From contig CM075649.1 of the NCBI GenBank assembly GCA_037953625.1, positions 126,043,290 through 126,107,289 on the forward strand: a stretch of 64,000 nucleotides of DNA, written 5' to 3'. Under the pieces are notes generated by a model. It was given only the letters and a program-made list of their open reading frames with translations. It was not told the DNA's origin and made no database searches. Position numbers and translations under genes: made by a program. Within the stretch, counting starts at the first letter, position 1. Each line of letters begins with the position of its first letter. The DNA comes from Crotalaria pallida. Taxonomy: Eukaryota > Streptophyta > Magnoliopsida > Fabales > Fabaceae. Shown piece after piece: positions 20,858 to 33,614 of the stretch.

Positions 20858-21559
20858 TGTGACACCCTCAATATAATACTAGAAATTAGAGTAATGAATA
20901 GACTATTACTCAATTAAGTATGGACTTGTTTCAAAATAGAAAATATAAGGTTAAATTTTTCCTTTTCATTTTCTAAAAGAAGCGGGTGCACAAACCAAAA
21001 TATGGAATTCTTGGATATTAGATTTTGTATTATTTAAAATATTGAATTCGGCGTTTATCTAAAACAAGGAAATCATTTCATAATCTAGATAACATCTATT
21101 CATTGAAATTGCATTTACGTAATAAAAACTTAAGTGATGCCATCCACTATTTCTTTTTGCGAAACTGATACCATTTTCAAATATCGGAGCCGAACTCTTT
21201 AAATACTTTTATCAGAGTAAGCGGAAATAGCAGGACTATGTACAAGTTGTAATATAAACATCAAATATATATATATATGTCATAAGATACATAGTCCAAG
21301 AGTCAAGTCTCCAAGATCCAATATAAGCCCATAACAAAATAAACCATAACTCTAGAGTCCTCATAAGTATATCTACAATATATACATCTCAAAATATAAA
21401 ACTCCAGAGCTGGTCATATAGGACAAGTAGCAGCAGTAGAAGTCTCCTAGAAGCAGCAGTAGTAGTCATCATCCAACATCAGCAGCAACATCATCTCCTC
21501 CACAACATCCATCATACCGGATCCCTGATCCTCATCATCTACCTTATGCACATACCTAG

Positions 21560-22029
21560 GGATCATCGTCCCTTCATTGACTCCCGATAGAGTGAACGAC
21601 AGGCTCGCCTCCGCTCTCGTCCTCAACAGGGTCCTCCTCTATCTCATCTGAAGGAGTGGGTACCCTTCCACTGGGTACAGGGTCTGGTGATGGCGAGACC
21701 CTAACAGGAATCCTCGGATCAGATAGGGGAGTCTCCTCTCGGACGACTCTAGAAGTAAAAGGGTGTGAGCGGGTAGGTCAAAATCGAAAACTGTGATATG
21801 AGCGAGCTGGTCGTGTGGGAGGTGGTCCACGGTAAGTGTAAAAGGGTGGTACATGCATAGTGTATATGATGGGGATCCTAAATCTACGAGGACGAAACCG
21901 AATCAGCGGGTTGGGGTGATAGAAGGTAACCTCTACCTCACCCTCAAATACCGCTCGGTGAAGCTCGTAGATCCATATGCCACTAGGAAGTGGCCGGATC
22001 TCGATGCAAGCGATGTAACGTGACATCAC
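21560..22029 (-). pseudogene. Decayed copy of the family B LTR ORF
   Basis: This copy corresponds to the intact 157-codon frame in the solo LTR. It starts with the same M-M-S-R-Y-I-A-C-I-E-I-R-P and stays alignable to the acidic C-terminus. In-frame stops occur near 21776 (CGA to TGA) and near 21580 (TGG to TGA). The bases encoding the first 20 or so residues are identical to the solo-LTR copy, while surrounding LTR sequence differs more. It is non-functional as it stands. Confidence 0.6.
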
Positions 22030-22674
22030 CTACAAGGGCACAGGGATAAGCAATTCTATACACATAATAAATAGAGCATAAATAATTGTACAACATAAAT
22101 ATGAATGTATGCAACAATAATCAACAATCACATTTAGCATTTAGCAATTAGTTTATGCAAGTAGAATGCTCATACTTATTTTCATTTATCAGCTTTAATT
22201 TAGATGAGTGGCATGATGTATGAGTCAAGCTCTCAACCCTAACTCCATCAATCTATGACACTCTCTGACATCCATCCTTTACTTCATATCAGCACTCAAC
22301 AGTGCTGATCGAGTAACGTCCCGTCGTCTTAACGGAATAACCATATCATCATCATCTCACATTCGCTGGCCACATCGTCAACCATAATGTGTCATCAAGC
22401 AAGCCGTCAGTTGGCACTCCCAGAGGCCCTCCTCATGTTACCAAAACATGAAAAACGATCTAACACCCGAACTCCAGGATGAATGCAATTTCTTAACTTA
22501 AAAGAATTGATTGACATAGCTCAATTAATAATATCTCACATTATTAATTTAATGATTTCATATCATCATCAATCAATTGCTTTTAAGTCTTAGATCTCTT
22601 GGATTATTATCACTAGATATTAACATAATGATTCAGAATTAAAAATGACATTTTTAAGTTTTCTAATAAAAAAG

Positions 22675-22990
22675 ACTCGAGTATTCCCCATAGGACTCGA
22701 GTAGTTCTTCAAACTGCCCCATAGACTCGAGTGGTTTATGAATAGACTCGAGTAGATCATAAATTTCCAGAAAGTTCAGGTTTTCTCAAAATACTCGAGT
22801 CATTCATGATACACTCGAGTCGTTCATTAACCCAGAAGACTCGAGTGATTCATGCAAGACTCGAGTGGTTCATCATAAAAGTTCATTGGTGCATCAGTCA
22901 ATACCCAAGTCTTGGACCAGAGACTCGAGTGATGGTGCCAGCAGACGCACTGGTGCGTCATGAAACACTTGAGTCTCGAGTCAAAGACTC
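22675..22990. repeat. ACTCGAGT palindrome array in element B 3' LTR
   Basis: About ten exact ACTCGAGT octamers, mostly as AGACTCGAGT followed by G/A and TTC, with some decayed forms (ACTTGAGT, ACCCAAGT). It sits in the same LTR position as the array at 8329-8660 but with a different 5' flanking base pair (GACTCGAG instead of TACTCGAG), so each copy is homogeneous within its own LTR. Confidence 0.82.
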
Positions 22991-23892
22991 GAGTCTTTAC
23001 AGATAGAGGACAGTGAAAAATTGAGTTTTAACATGCCATTTTCATTTCTAACCAATTCCAATCCAATCCAATGATCAACAGAGTTAATATAACATATATT
23101 AAACATGTTCAAGCACTTAGAATACATCAAATTACATAATTCACAGAGATTCATAAGATTATGCATGAAACTTAGAAAATTCACAACGTAACATATTAAT
23201 TTGCATAATACACAGAATACTCATGATTTTAAGTTCTAAATAACTTGCATGCAACATATAAAACTTGCTCAAAACAACTTTAGAGCACAGGTTGGTCTCC
23301 AAACCAATATCCCTATTCAAACTAAGCCCTTAGAGCCTCTTGGTGGCTCTCTAATCAAATTCATGTTATTTAAACTCTATCTAGTGAATAGAAAGCTTTC
23401 CCCTTACCTCTTTGACGTGTACCAACAGAAAGTTTTGAAAGAAAAGCTCCACAACACACAGAACCACTTCAAGCACCAACATGCAGAGCAGTTTGAGTGG
23501 AGCATCAAAATTGAATTGGTTGGCACATGAAACAACAATAAGAATTGGGGAAATTAGTTTCCCTAGATTCTATGCAACACAATCTAACTAAAGAAACAAG
23601 TTTGAGACTTAGAGAGTACTTGAGCTTACCAAACTCAATGACCAAAGTAAGCTCCAGAAACTGTTGACAACACACAAGCCTCCACTTTCGAGCTCCAATT
23701 CTTCCAACACACAAACTCTCTACTCACGATTTTGGTGTCTATACAAAGCTCGTGATGTGAGCTTTGTATCAGTGTATGATTTGTGACTCGAATTAAAACA
23801 GAGAGGGAGAATCGATTAAGCGAACTTAGGAACCCTAATGCACCAAGTCTTCAACAATTTGGCAAAATGATTGATTCCCATCAACCATTGAG

Positions 23893-23900
23893 TTTAAATA
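23893..23900 (-). promoter_or_regulatory. Candidate TATA box, element B 3' LTR
   Basis: TATTTAAA on the minus strand lies about 425 bases from the LTR start, matching the TATAAAAG position in the solo LTR (9559-9552). No transcript evidence is available. Confidence 0.4.
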
Positions 23901-24325
23901 CATGGGTTAGATTGCCATGCACAGCGACACGAAGGCTAGGAACGTGTAGTGGTGGTGTTTTCGTGTCAACGGTGGAGAATCGATGATGGTGAGTCACCAA
24001 AACGCACTAACTCGTCCCACGTTGACCAGAATACTCGAGTCTTCTCAGAAACACTCGAGTATTTTGGTCAATTTTTGAAAAATATATATTTTATTTTCTT
24101 TCCCTCCAAAACTTTTCCTATAATTACTTCTAGGTCCCAAAGCAGGGACTAATATGCAAATATATTTATTTTTATGCATAAATAAAATTTCCAAATCACA
24201 TTCACACATTTCCTAATAACATAAACATAGATTTTAATCGAGGATTAAAAATAGAAATAATTAATTATAATAAACTTTATAATTAACATTTCATTAATCA
24301 GGGATTAAAATTTTGGGGTGTTACA

Positions 24326-24363
24326 CTACTCCCCACTTACAAGGAATTTCGTCCCCGAAATTC
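24326..24363 (-). other. Element B polypurine tract and adjoining hairpin
   Basis: On the minus strand GAATTTCG-GGGA-CGAAATTC (24363-24344) is a perfect eight-base-stem hairpin located just after the pol stop. It is followed by CTTGTAAGTGGGGAGTAG and the LTR start. Del/Tekay elements commonly have a TTTCGGGGACGAAA palindrome just before the tract; its function is not known to me. Element D has an equivalent at 35667-35686. Confidence 0.75.
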
Positions 24364-24366
24364 AAC

Positions 24367-26358
24367 TCATACAAACAATTCAGGATAATCCTGACGCATC
24401 TTATCCTCTAATTCCCAAGATGCCTCAATTACATTACCACAATTCCAGATAACTTTGACCAAAAGAATATCTTTCCCTCTAAGCTGCTTGACTCTTCGAT
24501 CTTCAATGTGGATAAGCATAGCTTCAAAGGTTAGATTCTCATGTATTTCTAGGTCATCAAGTTGGATTCTAAGGACAATGGTAGGATCATGGATATACTT
24601 TTTCAATTGAGACACGTGAAACACGTTATGAAGATAAGCTAATGACGGGGGTAGGTCTAATTGATAGGCTACTGGACCAACTCTTTTAAGAATTTGATAG
24701 GGACCGATAAATTTAGATGATAGTTTATGGGTTTTCAAAGCTCTACTAACACCTTTGGTTGGTACTATTATGATGAAAACATGGTCACCTTCGGCAAATT
24801 CTAATGGTTTCCTTCTCCGATCAGCATAACTCTTCTGCCGGCTCTGAGCAGTCCTCATCTTCTCTTGTATCATCTTAATCTTCTCAGTTGTCTCTTGCAC
24901 AAAATCTGGTCCGATAAGAGAACTCTTCCCCACTTGAAACCAGCATAGCGGAGTCTGACACTTTCTCCCATATAGAGCTTCAAATGGTGCCATTCCAATG
25001 CTCGTATGATAACTATTGTTGTAAGTAAATTCCACGAGCGGCAACATTTGTTCCCAATTTCCTTGACCTTCCAAAACACAGGCTCTTAAGATGTCCTCCA
25101 GTGACTGAATAGTCCTCTCTGTTTGACCATCAGTCTGAGGATGATATGCAGAACTCAATTTCAACCTTGAACCCAGAGTTTTATGTAGATCCTGCCAAAA
25201 CTTCGATGTAAACCTTGGATCTCGATCTAACACGATACTTGATGGAACACCATGCAAACGAAGTACTTCTTTGATATACAACTGAGTGAGCTTCTCCAAA
25301 GAATAGCGCATATTTACCGGAATAAAATGCGCTGACTTCGTCAAGCGATCTACAATCACCCAGATTGTATCATGACCAGTAGCTGTCCTTGGCAATCCGG
25401 ACACGAAATCCATTGAGATGCTATCCCATTTCCATAACGGAATCTCTAAGGGAAGTAACTCTCCTCCTGACCTTTGGTGTTCCACCTTAGTCTTCTGACA
25501 CACCAAACAACACGCTACGTACCTTGCCACATCTTTCTTTAAACCAGGCCACCAAAATATCTTTCTCAAATCCTGATACATTTTGGTAGTTCCCGGATGC
25601 ATACTCATTTTGCTCTTATGCGCTTCATCCAGAATCGTTCTCCTTACTTCTGAATTATCGGGCACACAAATCCTATTTCTAAAGCGAAGAATTCCATCCT
25701 TCCCTTCTTGAAACTCAATCTCTTTATCTTCCTTCATAAGCCTTCTCTTCTTCTTTAGTTCATCATCCTCTTGTTGCAACTCGCGAATCCTTTTCAAGAA
25801 TTCATTTGCAATCTGCAACATCCCCATCTTGATACTTGTCGGCTCCACTTGCATCGTCAAGCTCAAATCTCTAAATTCTTCTATCAATGCAGCTTCTTTG
25901 ACCATCATCGAACTGATATGCATTGCTTTTCGACTCAGTGCATCCGCCATGACATTTGCCTTCCCAGGATGGTAATGAAGCTCAAACTCATAATCCTTCA
26001 AGAACTCCATCCATTGACGTTGCCTCATATTCAACTCTTTCTGATCAAAAAGGTACTTTAAACTCTTATGGTCACTAAATACCCGAAACGTAGTGCCATA
26101 GAGGTAGTGCCTCCAAATCTTTAGAGTGAAAACAACAGCTGCTAGCTCTAAATCATGAGTTGGATAGTTCATTTCATGAACCTTTAGTTGTCTCGAGGCA
26201 TAAGCTACTACCTTTCCATCTTGCATCAACACACTCCCAAGTCCTTGTTTTGATGCATCACAATACACCTCAAAATTCTTCTGTGGATCAGGCAAAATCA
26301 ACACAGGAGATGATGTCAATTTTTCCTTCAACTCTCGGAAATTCCTTTCACACTTCAC
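24367..26358 (-). pseudogene. pol: Element B pol, RNase H-integrase-chromodomain part (open, 663 codons)
   Basis: This is the C-terminal part of a Ty3/gypsy polyprotein, split from its RT by a frameshift at 26393-26398. RNase H opens with V-Y-C-D-A-S-K-Q-G-L near residue 31. Integrase has a His2-Cys2 finger (H-P-G-T-T at 254, C-L-V-C near 285) and a catalytic triad at about D317, D378 and E414, with the normal 35-residue D-E spacing. The last 50 residues (V-K-V-I-W-N ... A-S-W-E-L-E) look like a plant chromodomain used for targeting to chromatin. This segment has no internal stops. Upstream RT is in another frame, so the fused protein is not made. Confidence 0.9.
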
Positions 26359-27730
26359 ATCCCATATAAATGGTTGGTCTTTCCGAGTTAACTTTTTTCA
26401 ATGGTAGCGCAATCTTAGAGAAACCTTCTAAGAATCTTCTGTAGTACCCAGCCAAACCAAGAAAACTTCTCACTTCTGTGACCGACTTCGGTTGTTCCCA
26501 TTGTAGAACTGAACTTACTTTCACCGGATCAACAGCTATTCCCTTGTCCGATATCACATGTCCTAAAAACTTAACTTCCTTCAGCCAAAACTCACACTTT
26601 GCAAGTTTGGCGTACAATTGCTTCTCCTTTAGGTCATTCAACACTATTCTCAAGTGTTCAGCATGCTCCTCCGGACTTTTGGAATAAATAAGGATATCGT
26701 CAATGAACACAACCACGAATGAATCTAAATAGGGTCTAAAGATTCGATTCATGTAGTCCATGAAAATAGCTGGTGCATTAGTCAATCCGAACGGCATCAC
26801 AACATACTCATAATGCCCGTATCGGGATCGAAATGCAGTCTTAGAGATATCCTCTTCTCTAATCCTGATCTGATGATACCCCGATCTCAGATCAATCTTA
26901 GAAAATACTGAAGCCCCACGAACTCGATCCATAAGGTCATCTATCCTTGGTAAAGGATACTTATTCTTGATTGTGACCTTATTCAACTGCCGGTAGTCGA
27001 TACACATCCTCATGCTACCATCTTTCTTTTTGACGAACAAGACCGGAGCACCCCAAGGTGACACACTTAATCGGATCATCTGCTTCTGCAACAACTCTTC
27101 AATCTGTTTCTTCATTTCAGTCATCTCCAGTGGTGCCATTCTATAAGGAGCAATAGAAATGGGACCAGCCCCCGGAACTAGATCGATTCCAAATTCAATC
27201 TCTCTCTTTGGTGGCAAACCCGGTATCTCGTCAGCGAATACCTCATGAAAGTCTCTGACAACAGGAATCTCTTCAATCCTTGGGCCATTCTCTTCTACTT
27301 CAGTATTGAACAAACACATATAGCCTGAAGGTTTTGGGTCTCTATAGATCACTATTTTTCTATCACAATCCATGATCACTTGGTTTCGACTTAACCAATC
27401 CATTCCCAAGATCACATCCAATTGCGATAAGCGTAAACAGATCAAATCTACCCTAGAGATTTGTCCTAAAACTTCTATACAACTGTTAAGGCATGCTCTA
27501 GAAACAACTACAGGAGCATTAGTAGGGGTTTCTACCTTAAGAGTATATGACAACTCAGATATGGGTAAACTCAAGCGATTTACACATTTATAAGAAACAA
27601 ATGAATGCGTTGCACCGGAATCAAACAACACATTGCAAAGCTGACCATTTAGCAAGTAATTACCTTGCACAAGATCAGAGGATTGGCTTGCCTCCACACC
27701 ACTAAGCGTGAAAACCCTGCCTTGAATCAC
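26348..27730 (-). pseudogene. pol: Element B protease-reverse transcriptase part (open, 460 codons)
   Basis: The aspartic protease site F-D-S-G-A-T-H-S-F is near residue 37 and the protease flap region follows (V-I-L-G-M-D-W). RT motifs include I-D-Y-R-Q-L-N-K at about 244, K-I-D-L-R-S-G-Y-H-Q at 278 and the catalytic F-I-D-D at 342-345. The frame then drifts out at a run of six A on the coding strand (26398-26393); after it the expected reading continues one base off, in the RNase H part. Apart from that single indel, the pol is intact across about 3.3 kb. Protease would process Gag-Pol in the particle and RT would copy the RNA. Confidence 0.9.
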
Positions 27731-28560
27731 AAACTTGTCAGCTGCCCCTCTCGGATTGTTCTTGGCTGGTTCTTTGCAATCTTTTGCAAAATGTCCTGAC
27801 TTTCCACAGTTAAAGTAGCCACTTGTCGCTCAACAAAAACGACCATAATGGCGACGTTTGCACTTGTCACAATAGGGAGCCTCATTTTGGAAATTTCTTC
27901 CATCACTACTTCCAACTTTTCCTTTTCCTTTTCCTTTCCCTCGACGATCATATGGTCCCTTGCCTCGATTGTTGAAACCTTTGCGTCTCTGAGGCCCATA
28001 ACTCTGATTGTCTTTCTTCTCCGATGTTGGCAACCCTTCTGCCTTTTATCGTCCTTATACATCTTACACATATCCACCAATGCAGGAAAACTCTGAATCC
28101 GTTGATAGCTAAATATAGACTTCAATTTAGGCCTTAAGCCTCCTTCAGACTTGATACACTTGCTCCTTTCATCTGGATTGTTCTAGTAATATGGAGATTA
28201 CTTCATCAATTCCTCGAACTTGGCTGCGTACTCACCCACACTCATGTCTTATTGCTTCAGCTGCAAGAACTCAACTTCCTTCTTTCTCCTCAAATCTTCT
28301 GGGAAGTATTTATTGAGAAACTTCTCCATAAACACACCCCAGTTCACGCCCTTCCTTCATAATGTAAGAGCTGAACTGTATGGTTCCACCAATTCTCATC
28401 CTCATCTTCTAACATATAAACTGCATATGCCACCTTCTGAGCTTCCATACAGTCCAATGTTCTAAAGATTTTATCCATGGTATGAATCCACTTATTAGCC
28501 TCCTCAGGCTTAAATCCTCCTTCGAACTTAGGTGGATTACAGCTCCTAAAATCCGCCAAA
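27727..28560 (-). pseudogene. gag: Element B gag, main fragment (capsid part to zinc knuckle), decayed
   Basis: Coding signal starts at the D insertion (28561) with F-R-S-C-N-P-P-K-F-E-G-G-F and W-I-H-T-M-D-K-I-F, a chromovirus gag capsid region, and continues through several frames to the basic linker (G-K-G-K-G-K-G-K near 27950) and a knuckle. The knuckle reads Y-F-N-C-G-K-S-G-H-F-A-K-D-C, so its first Cys is now Tyr (TGC to TAC). Frameshifts near 28350 and 27870-28000 and stops near 28203, 28192 and 28245 disable it. The first 50 or so codons are separated at 45690-45842 by element D. Confidence 0.8.
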
Positions 28561-28565
28561 CTCTT
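28561..28565. repeat. Target-site duplication of element D, left copy
   Basis: CTCTT, repeated at 45685-45689 directly after the D right LTR. This fixes D as one insertion spanning 28566-45684. Confidence 0.9.
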
Positions 28566-29567
28566 TGTGACGACCTGCAAATTCCTCGTTTGTTTTAAAT
28601 GAATTTTTGAAATATGTTTTATCAACGATAGATGTATTTGTGTGAAAATAAATATTTTCATGAACTCAAATTAGATGGTTTTATTATTTGGGATTTCTTT
28701 GAGAAGTGAAATTCTTTGTGAACTTTAATAGATTGAATGACTTTGAAAATTCATATCTTTTTAACCGTAATCCGAAAATTATGATATATATATATGAAAA
28801 CGATCGTCTTTAAATGTAGAATTTGAAAATGTAACTTTTATAATTTTCTTGAATTATTTACAAAAATTTATTTTTGGATGCATTTTAAACGAATTTTGAG
28901 TATATAAATCAGTAAAAATAGTTAAAGACCTCAAACGAACTTTTCCTTTTGAGGATCTCTTTTATATATGAAAACATGATTTTAGAAAATGAAATGGGGT
29001 CTGTAAATGTAGCCAAATAGTGCAGTTAATTGTTTTAGTTAAAGTGTGTATTTTTAGGATTTTTATTCACTATCATTAATGAATGTCATGTTACAAATGG
29101 AAAATTATTTGGTGTAATCTTATAAAGTGAATTGAAAATAAAATGAGTACTTGATATGATGTGTATGTGATTAATTGTGTGATGTGTGAATTCTTTGCAT
29201 CCTATTATTTTTCATTAAGGTGGCATAGCATTTTAATATTTGTATGATGTGTGTGATTAGAAAAATGAAAATTAAAATGGTGTATAAGTGTGTATAGGTG
29301 GCAAGCATGCATGAAGGGAGAGTAGGAAGTTTATTTTCTTCTAGGCTAAGAAATTAAAAGTAAAATTTAATCTATGGAAAATAAATTAGGAGATGTGATG
29401 TAGAGAACAAAATGATGTGTGACAAGACCTAATGCCTTAAATTACTCCTTGATGTCTCCTTGAGTGGACTTGATCCATGCAAACTTCTTAAGTGCCGAAA
29501 TTGCCCCTAGCCCTAACACATGAACCGAAATTAAATTAAGGGCAAAGGAGGGAATGCACGATTTGCT

Positions 29568-29575
29568 TATAAATA
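29568..29575 (+). promoter_or_regulatory. TATA box of element D 5' LTR
   Basis: TATAAATA in the context CTTATAAATAGC, followed by a TTC/TTT-rich initiator-like region and then GA-rich leader. The identical word occurs at the matching place of the 3' LTR (36704-36711). It is the best promoter candidate in the window. Confidence 0.65.
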
Positions 29576-32267
29576 GCTTTGGCTTAGTTCATTTTGCTTC
29601 ATTTTCATTTCTTCCTCTTCATTTCACACCAAACACTTGGTCTAAGAGGCTCATCAAACTCTTAGTGAGAGAGAGAGAGAGAGGCCGTGAGAAGAGAAGG
29701 AGAAGAAGAAGAGGATTTCAAGTTTTATTCAAGATTTTTCTTTGAAGATCGAGTATGTGGAGCTTAGGGAAATCAAGCTTAGGTAGAAACCCTTCTCTTT
29801 CTTAGAAAGCTTTGTTTTAAGATCTTGAAAATTTGAGAGTTTCATGTAACCATTTGTAAGCTTGTAATTTTCTTTCTTTTGCATGTTGTTTTTGAGCTTT
29901 CTCTTGTCTTTCTACACCTATTTCTACTTGGATCTAAGATTGAAAACAAAGAAATGAACATGCATCCACTTAGATGATGCTCACGGTTTTGGTCTCTTTT
30001 CACTTGAAATAATTTTTGATCTTTGAATTGTATTTTTATGTTGATTTTATGACTTGATGTGTAAGATCTAAGTACATGCATGTTGATGTTTAATCTTGAA
30101 AAAGTTGAGATCTTGGTTATTGCATGTTAAAGATCTAGTGAAGTCTATGCTTGAACTTAAAGATCTATGGTTGCATGTGTTTGTTTTGATGTGATCTTGG
30201 AGTTTAAGTTACATGCATGTTATTTTTAAGTGTTGATCATGAGTATTTGTGCTAGAAAGTTTAGATCTTTCACTTGTGATCTTCTTTGTCACGGTTTTGA
30301 CTAGAGTTTGTGCTTAAACTTGTTTGTCTGCCTTGATCTTTATGTGCATGTGATGATTTAAACTTGATCTATGATAAAGCATGGAACTTGATCTTTGCAT
30401 GTTGTAAAATGAAACAAAAATCTTGTCTTTGATATGATGATGATTCGGCCAAACCTAAAAGAAATGAGAAATCATGCTTTGCACATGCATGTTAATATTT
30501 GTTTAATCTAAGGACTTTAAATGCATGCATGAAGTTGTTAAGATTGAAAGATAAGACTTTGATGTGATACTTGATTTAATAAGTTGATTTAAGTTAAGAA
30601 AATAAATTAAACTTTGATAATTTTCCAAGTTGAGCCCACGGTTTTTGAATAATAAAAAAAAAAATTTCATGATTTTATGCCTTAAACTTTGAACAAATCC
30701 TTGCTCAGACTTCTCAATATTTTTGGCCAATGCATGTTCAAGAAAGTTAGAAAATTTTCCTATGAAATGACCTTTAATGATGAACATGTTTTATGTGAAT
30801 GATGTTATGTTTGATTTGAAATGTTGGGTTGTTTTCTTAAATCCCCTTCGGTTTAGGATAATAGAGTATTTAAGTTGGTTTAATTAATTGAAAATGAAAT
30901 CGTTTTGGAAGTGATTATGTGTTGTATAAATGATTTAGTGTTAGTTAACTAATTATATGTTTGAGTTTAATTGGAAAAGTGTTGTTTTAATGCTTTATGG
31001 AATGTTAGAAAAATTTATAAATGTTGTTTAGCCTTGATGCATGATTCGGCTGAGGCATGATTAGTAGGATAGGAAATTATTTTGTTGAATGATAATTGAT
31101 ATTTGAAGGGTGAACGACCTATAAGGAAAGTAAAAGCTAAAGTGTTTGATTGTGAAAGTGTTTATTTGAAAATAACTTTGAAGACTAGTTGATTGTAAGG
31201 TTGTTGTCTTTGAATAACTTGAATTTATGGATTGTGTTTGATGGCTGCCCTAGCTTTATTTTTAGTATTGAAGCTTGAATTTTAAAGTAACAAAGTGTTG
31301 GTTTTGTAATAAGGAATGTTTGGGAAGCAAAAGTACTTTTACGTTGTTTTCAGATTTTATTAAAGTGAATTTGCAAAACAATTCCTTGCTGTCCAGAATT
31401 GTTCGGGTTTGTTTCTTAGTTTTAAAAATGTGCTCATGTGATTTAAAGTATGGTTTCAAGCGATATTTGATTTGGGAAAAGTTAGAGTTGTTTTGAGAAA
31501 ACAAGTGTGTTTTAAATTTATTGACGAGGAATGAAATGTGTTTGAGTTAAGGGAAGATTTTCTTATATAAGTTAATAATATAAACGTGTTCGGTTAATAC
31601 GAGGAATGGTAAAGACGGGGGATTGGAGCAGCTGACAGCGACAAGGATCCGCGGAGATCGTGTGCATTTAATTGCTGGACTAGAGGTGAGAGAGAAGCTT
31701 TCCTAAGACACCGTGGTATTTAGGTGATTTATTAGGATGTTCCTGATTATCTCAAAGATCGGAACTTGGTGGTTCTGAGTCAGTAGTATAGTGGCAATTT
31801 TCTGTGTTTGTGTGGCCACTTATACGAAGGAGACAAAGATCACATGTTGTTATGTGATGGAATTATATGATGATGATTTGAAATAGCATGTTTATGTTTA
31901 TCTGTTTAAATGTTTAATTATGCATGATGATATTTGAATTGTTGATTAATAAGGGTAACATGCTGATGGACGTCTGTTTCGTCTTGAAAATGAGATAATG
32001 TGGATAAGATTGTGAAAGTAAAAGATACAAAGAGAAAGAAGTGATACCCGGTTGGGTTTAAGTCCTTATGGAATAAGGCAACTTGATAAGACATTTAGAT
32101 GAGAAATGATTTAAGGTGTAAAGAAAATCGTAAGAATGGAATAAGAGATAAAGTATCGTAATGTTGAAGAGCAAGAATCATAATAATCATGCTGATGAAA
32201 ACAATGCTGTTGAGCAAGAGCTGATGAAAACATTGCTGCGGATGTTCACTGGAATGAGATGTGATAT

Positions 32268-32450
32268 GAGTTGAACTTTGCTCCTCCGCTGATGATCACT
32301 TGGAATGAGACTTGTCTTGAGTTGAGCTTTGCTCCTCCGCTGATGATCACTTGGAATGAGACTTGTCTTGAGTTGAGCTTTGCTCCTCCGCTGATGATCA
32401 CTTGGAATGAGACTTGCCTTGAGTTGAGCTATGCTCCTCCGCTGATGTTC
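32268..32450 (+). repeat. 51-bp minisatellite in D 5' LTR (about 3.6 copies)
   Basis: Units start at 32268, 32319, 32370 and 32421, exactly 51 bases apart, beginning GAGTTGAGCTTTGCTCC. Because 51 is a multiple of three, the array is open in one frame, encoding the 17-residue repeat F-A-P-P-L-M-I-T-W-N-E-T-C-L-E-L-S. A cognate array with the same number of units is at 43571-43753. Confidence 0.9.
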
Positions 32451-32650
32451 TGAAAAGAGTTATGTTGCTATTCTGAGAAAGTTTACGAGATGAGATGTAA
32501 GATTGTTGATGCAATCCCAGCTTTGTGCTATGTTAAGAAAATAAAAGAAAAGTAATGTTGTAAATTAGTGGTCGGGACTCGTTGAAGGGATACACCAAGG
32601 ATGAGCCGACCTTAGGGTAATAACTAAACTCTAAAACTCTTAAAAAGACA

Positions 32651-32857
32651 TTGACGAATGCGGTGAACAATGAGTGCGAAGTAGTGGAGAGGAAGATACC
32701 ATGGGTATCTGCGGATACTCAGGAGGAGATTGCATTAGGGGAAGGCAATGACGGTGAAACTTCAAGAAGCCTTGAGTACTTTCTAGGTGGGACGAATTCC
32801 ATAAGGGGTAAGGATGGGCCGATCCTATGCCGTGGTAAGTTCTACACCCGGAACTAG
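32651..32857 (+). CDS. Small LTR ORF of element D, 5' copy (68 codons)
   Basis: I recognise no domain. It is a hydrophilic peptide with an acidic middle (E-E-I-A-L-G-E-G-N-D-G-E-T) and a basic end (C-R-G-K-F-Y-T-R-N). The other LTR keeps the same frame at 43954-44160 with six amino-acid changes or fewer. Recent LTR duplication alone would keep it open, so conservation is not evidence of use. Low confidence that it is translated. Confidence 0.2.
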   Translation: MTNAVNNECEVVERKIPWVSADTQEEIALGEGNDGETSRSLEYFLGGTNSIRGKDGPILCRGKFYTRN

Positions 32858-33614
32858 AATAGTACTGTCACCTCCTAGATTGCAAATCTTGAACATTGAG
32901 AGGGACTGGAACGGGGCTCTGTGATTTTGCCACTATACCGGATTTTCTACAGTGTGCCTTGATTATATGATTTGATTTGAGACTGTACCGGATTTTCTAC
33001 AGTTCTCCTGGCATTGAGTATTTTTTTGAGACAGCTGTCAAGCCCGCATGGTCAAGGTCCTGTACTCCTGTTTGCTTCCGACTAGGTTGGGTGGATGACC
33101 GAGGAGATGTAGACGTGTGTGCTAACTGCGAATGAAACAAGTACCTCGATGATATTTTAATTCCCCAATCATCGATGGACGTGATCCAATAAGACTTGAT
33201 AAGAAAAGTTTAAGAGTCATGAAAAGACTTATAATTATAAGAGGCAAAATCTTATGGAATATTGATAATAAGAAACGAATCGAGAATGAAAGTGTGGAAA
33301 AGTGAATGAAACCATATGAAAATGGAAATGAATGCAACTGAAAGATTCACAAGTTGAGATCGAGAAAGGAATTGAGAAAGAAAGAATGTTCATGTTGAGA
33401 AGTGAAAATAAGTTTGGCAAGATAATGAATGACGACGACGACCACGATGATGATAAACTTGAATGTTGTGTTGTATTTATGTTGCATTGTTATGTTTGTA
33501 TTGCCTTAATATCTTGCCTATTATAAACACACACCGTCGTCGATGCGTCGTTCGGAATGCTTACTCTCTCCTGTCTCGTTGGCATATCGGTGCTGCTGGT
33601 ATTACGACGGATAG

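Larger units (their letters stand above)
20858..24325 (-). repeat. Element B 3' LTR
   Basis: 3468 bases from TGTGACACCC to GGGGTGTTACA on the plus strand. On the minus strand it starts right after the polypurine tract. It contains the decayed LTR ORF (22029-21560), an ACTCGAGT array (22675-22990, plus copies near 24033 and 24050) and a TATTTAAA TATA-like box on the minus strand at 23900-23893. It matches the solo LTR at 6425-9981 along its length. Confidence 0.92.

Noticed and set aside
24367..28560. Endogenous plant pararetrovirus
   Set aside because: It has an integrase with zinc finger and chromodomain, LTRs, a primer site and a polypurine tract, which are Ty3/gypsy features. No movement protein is present.
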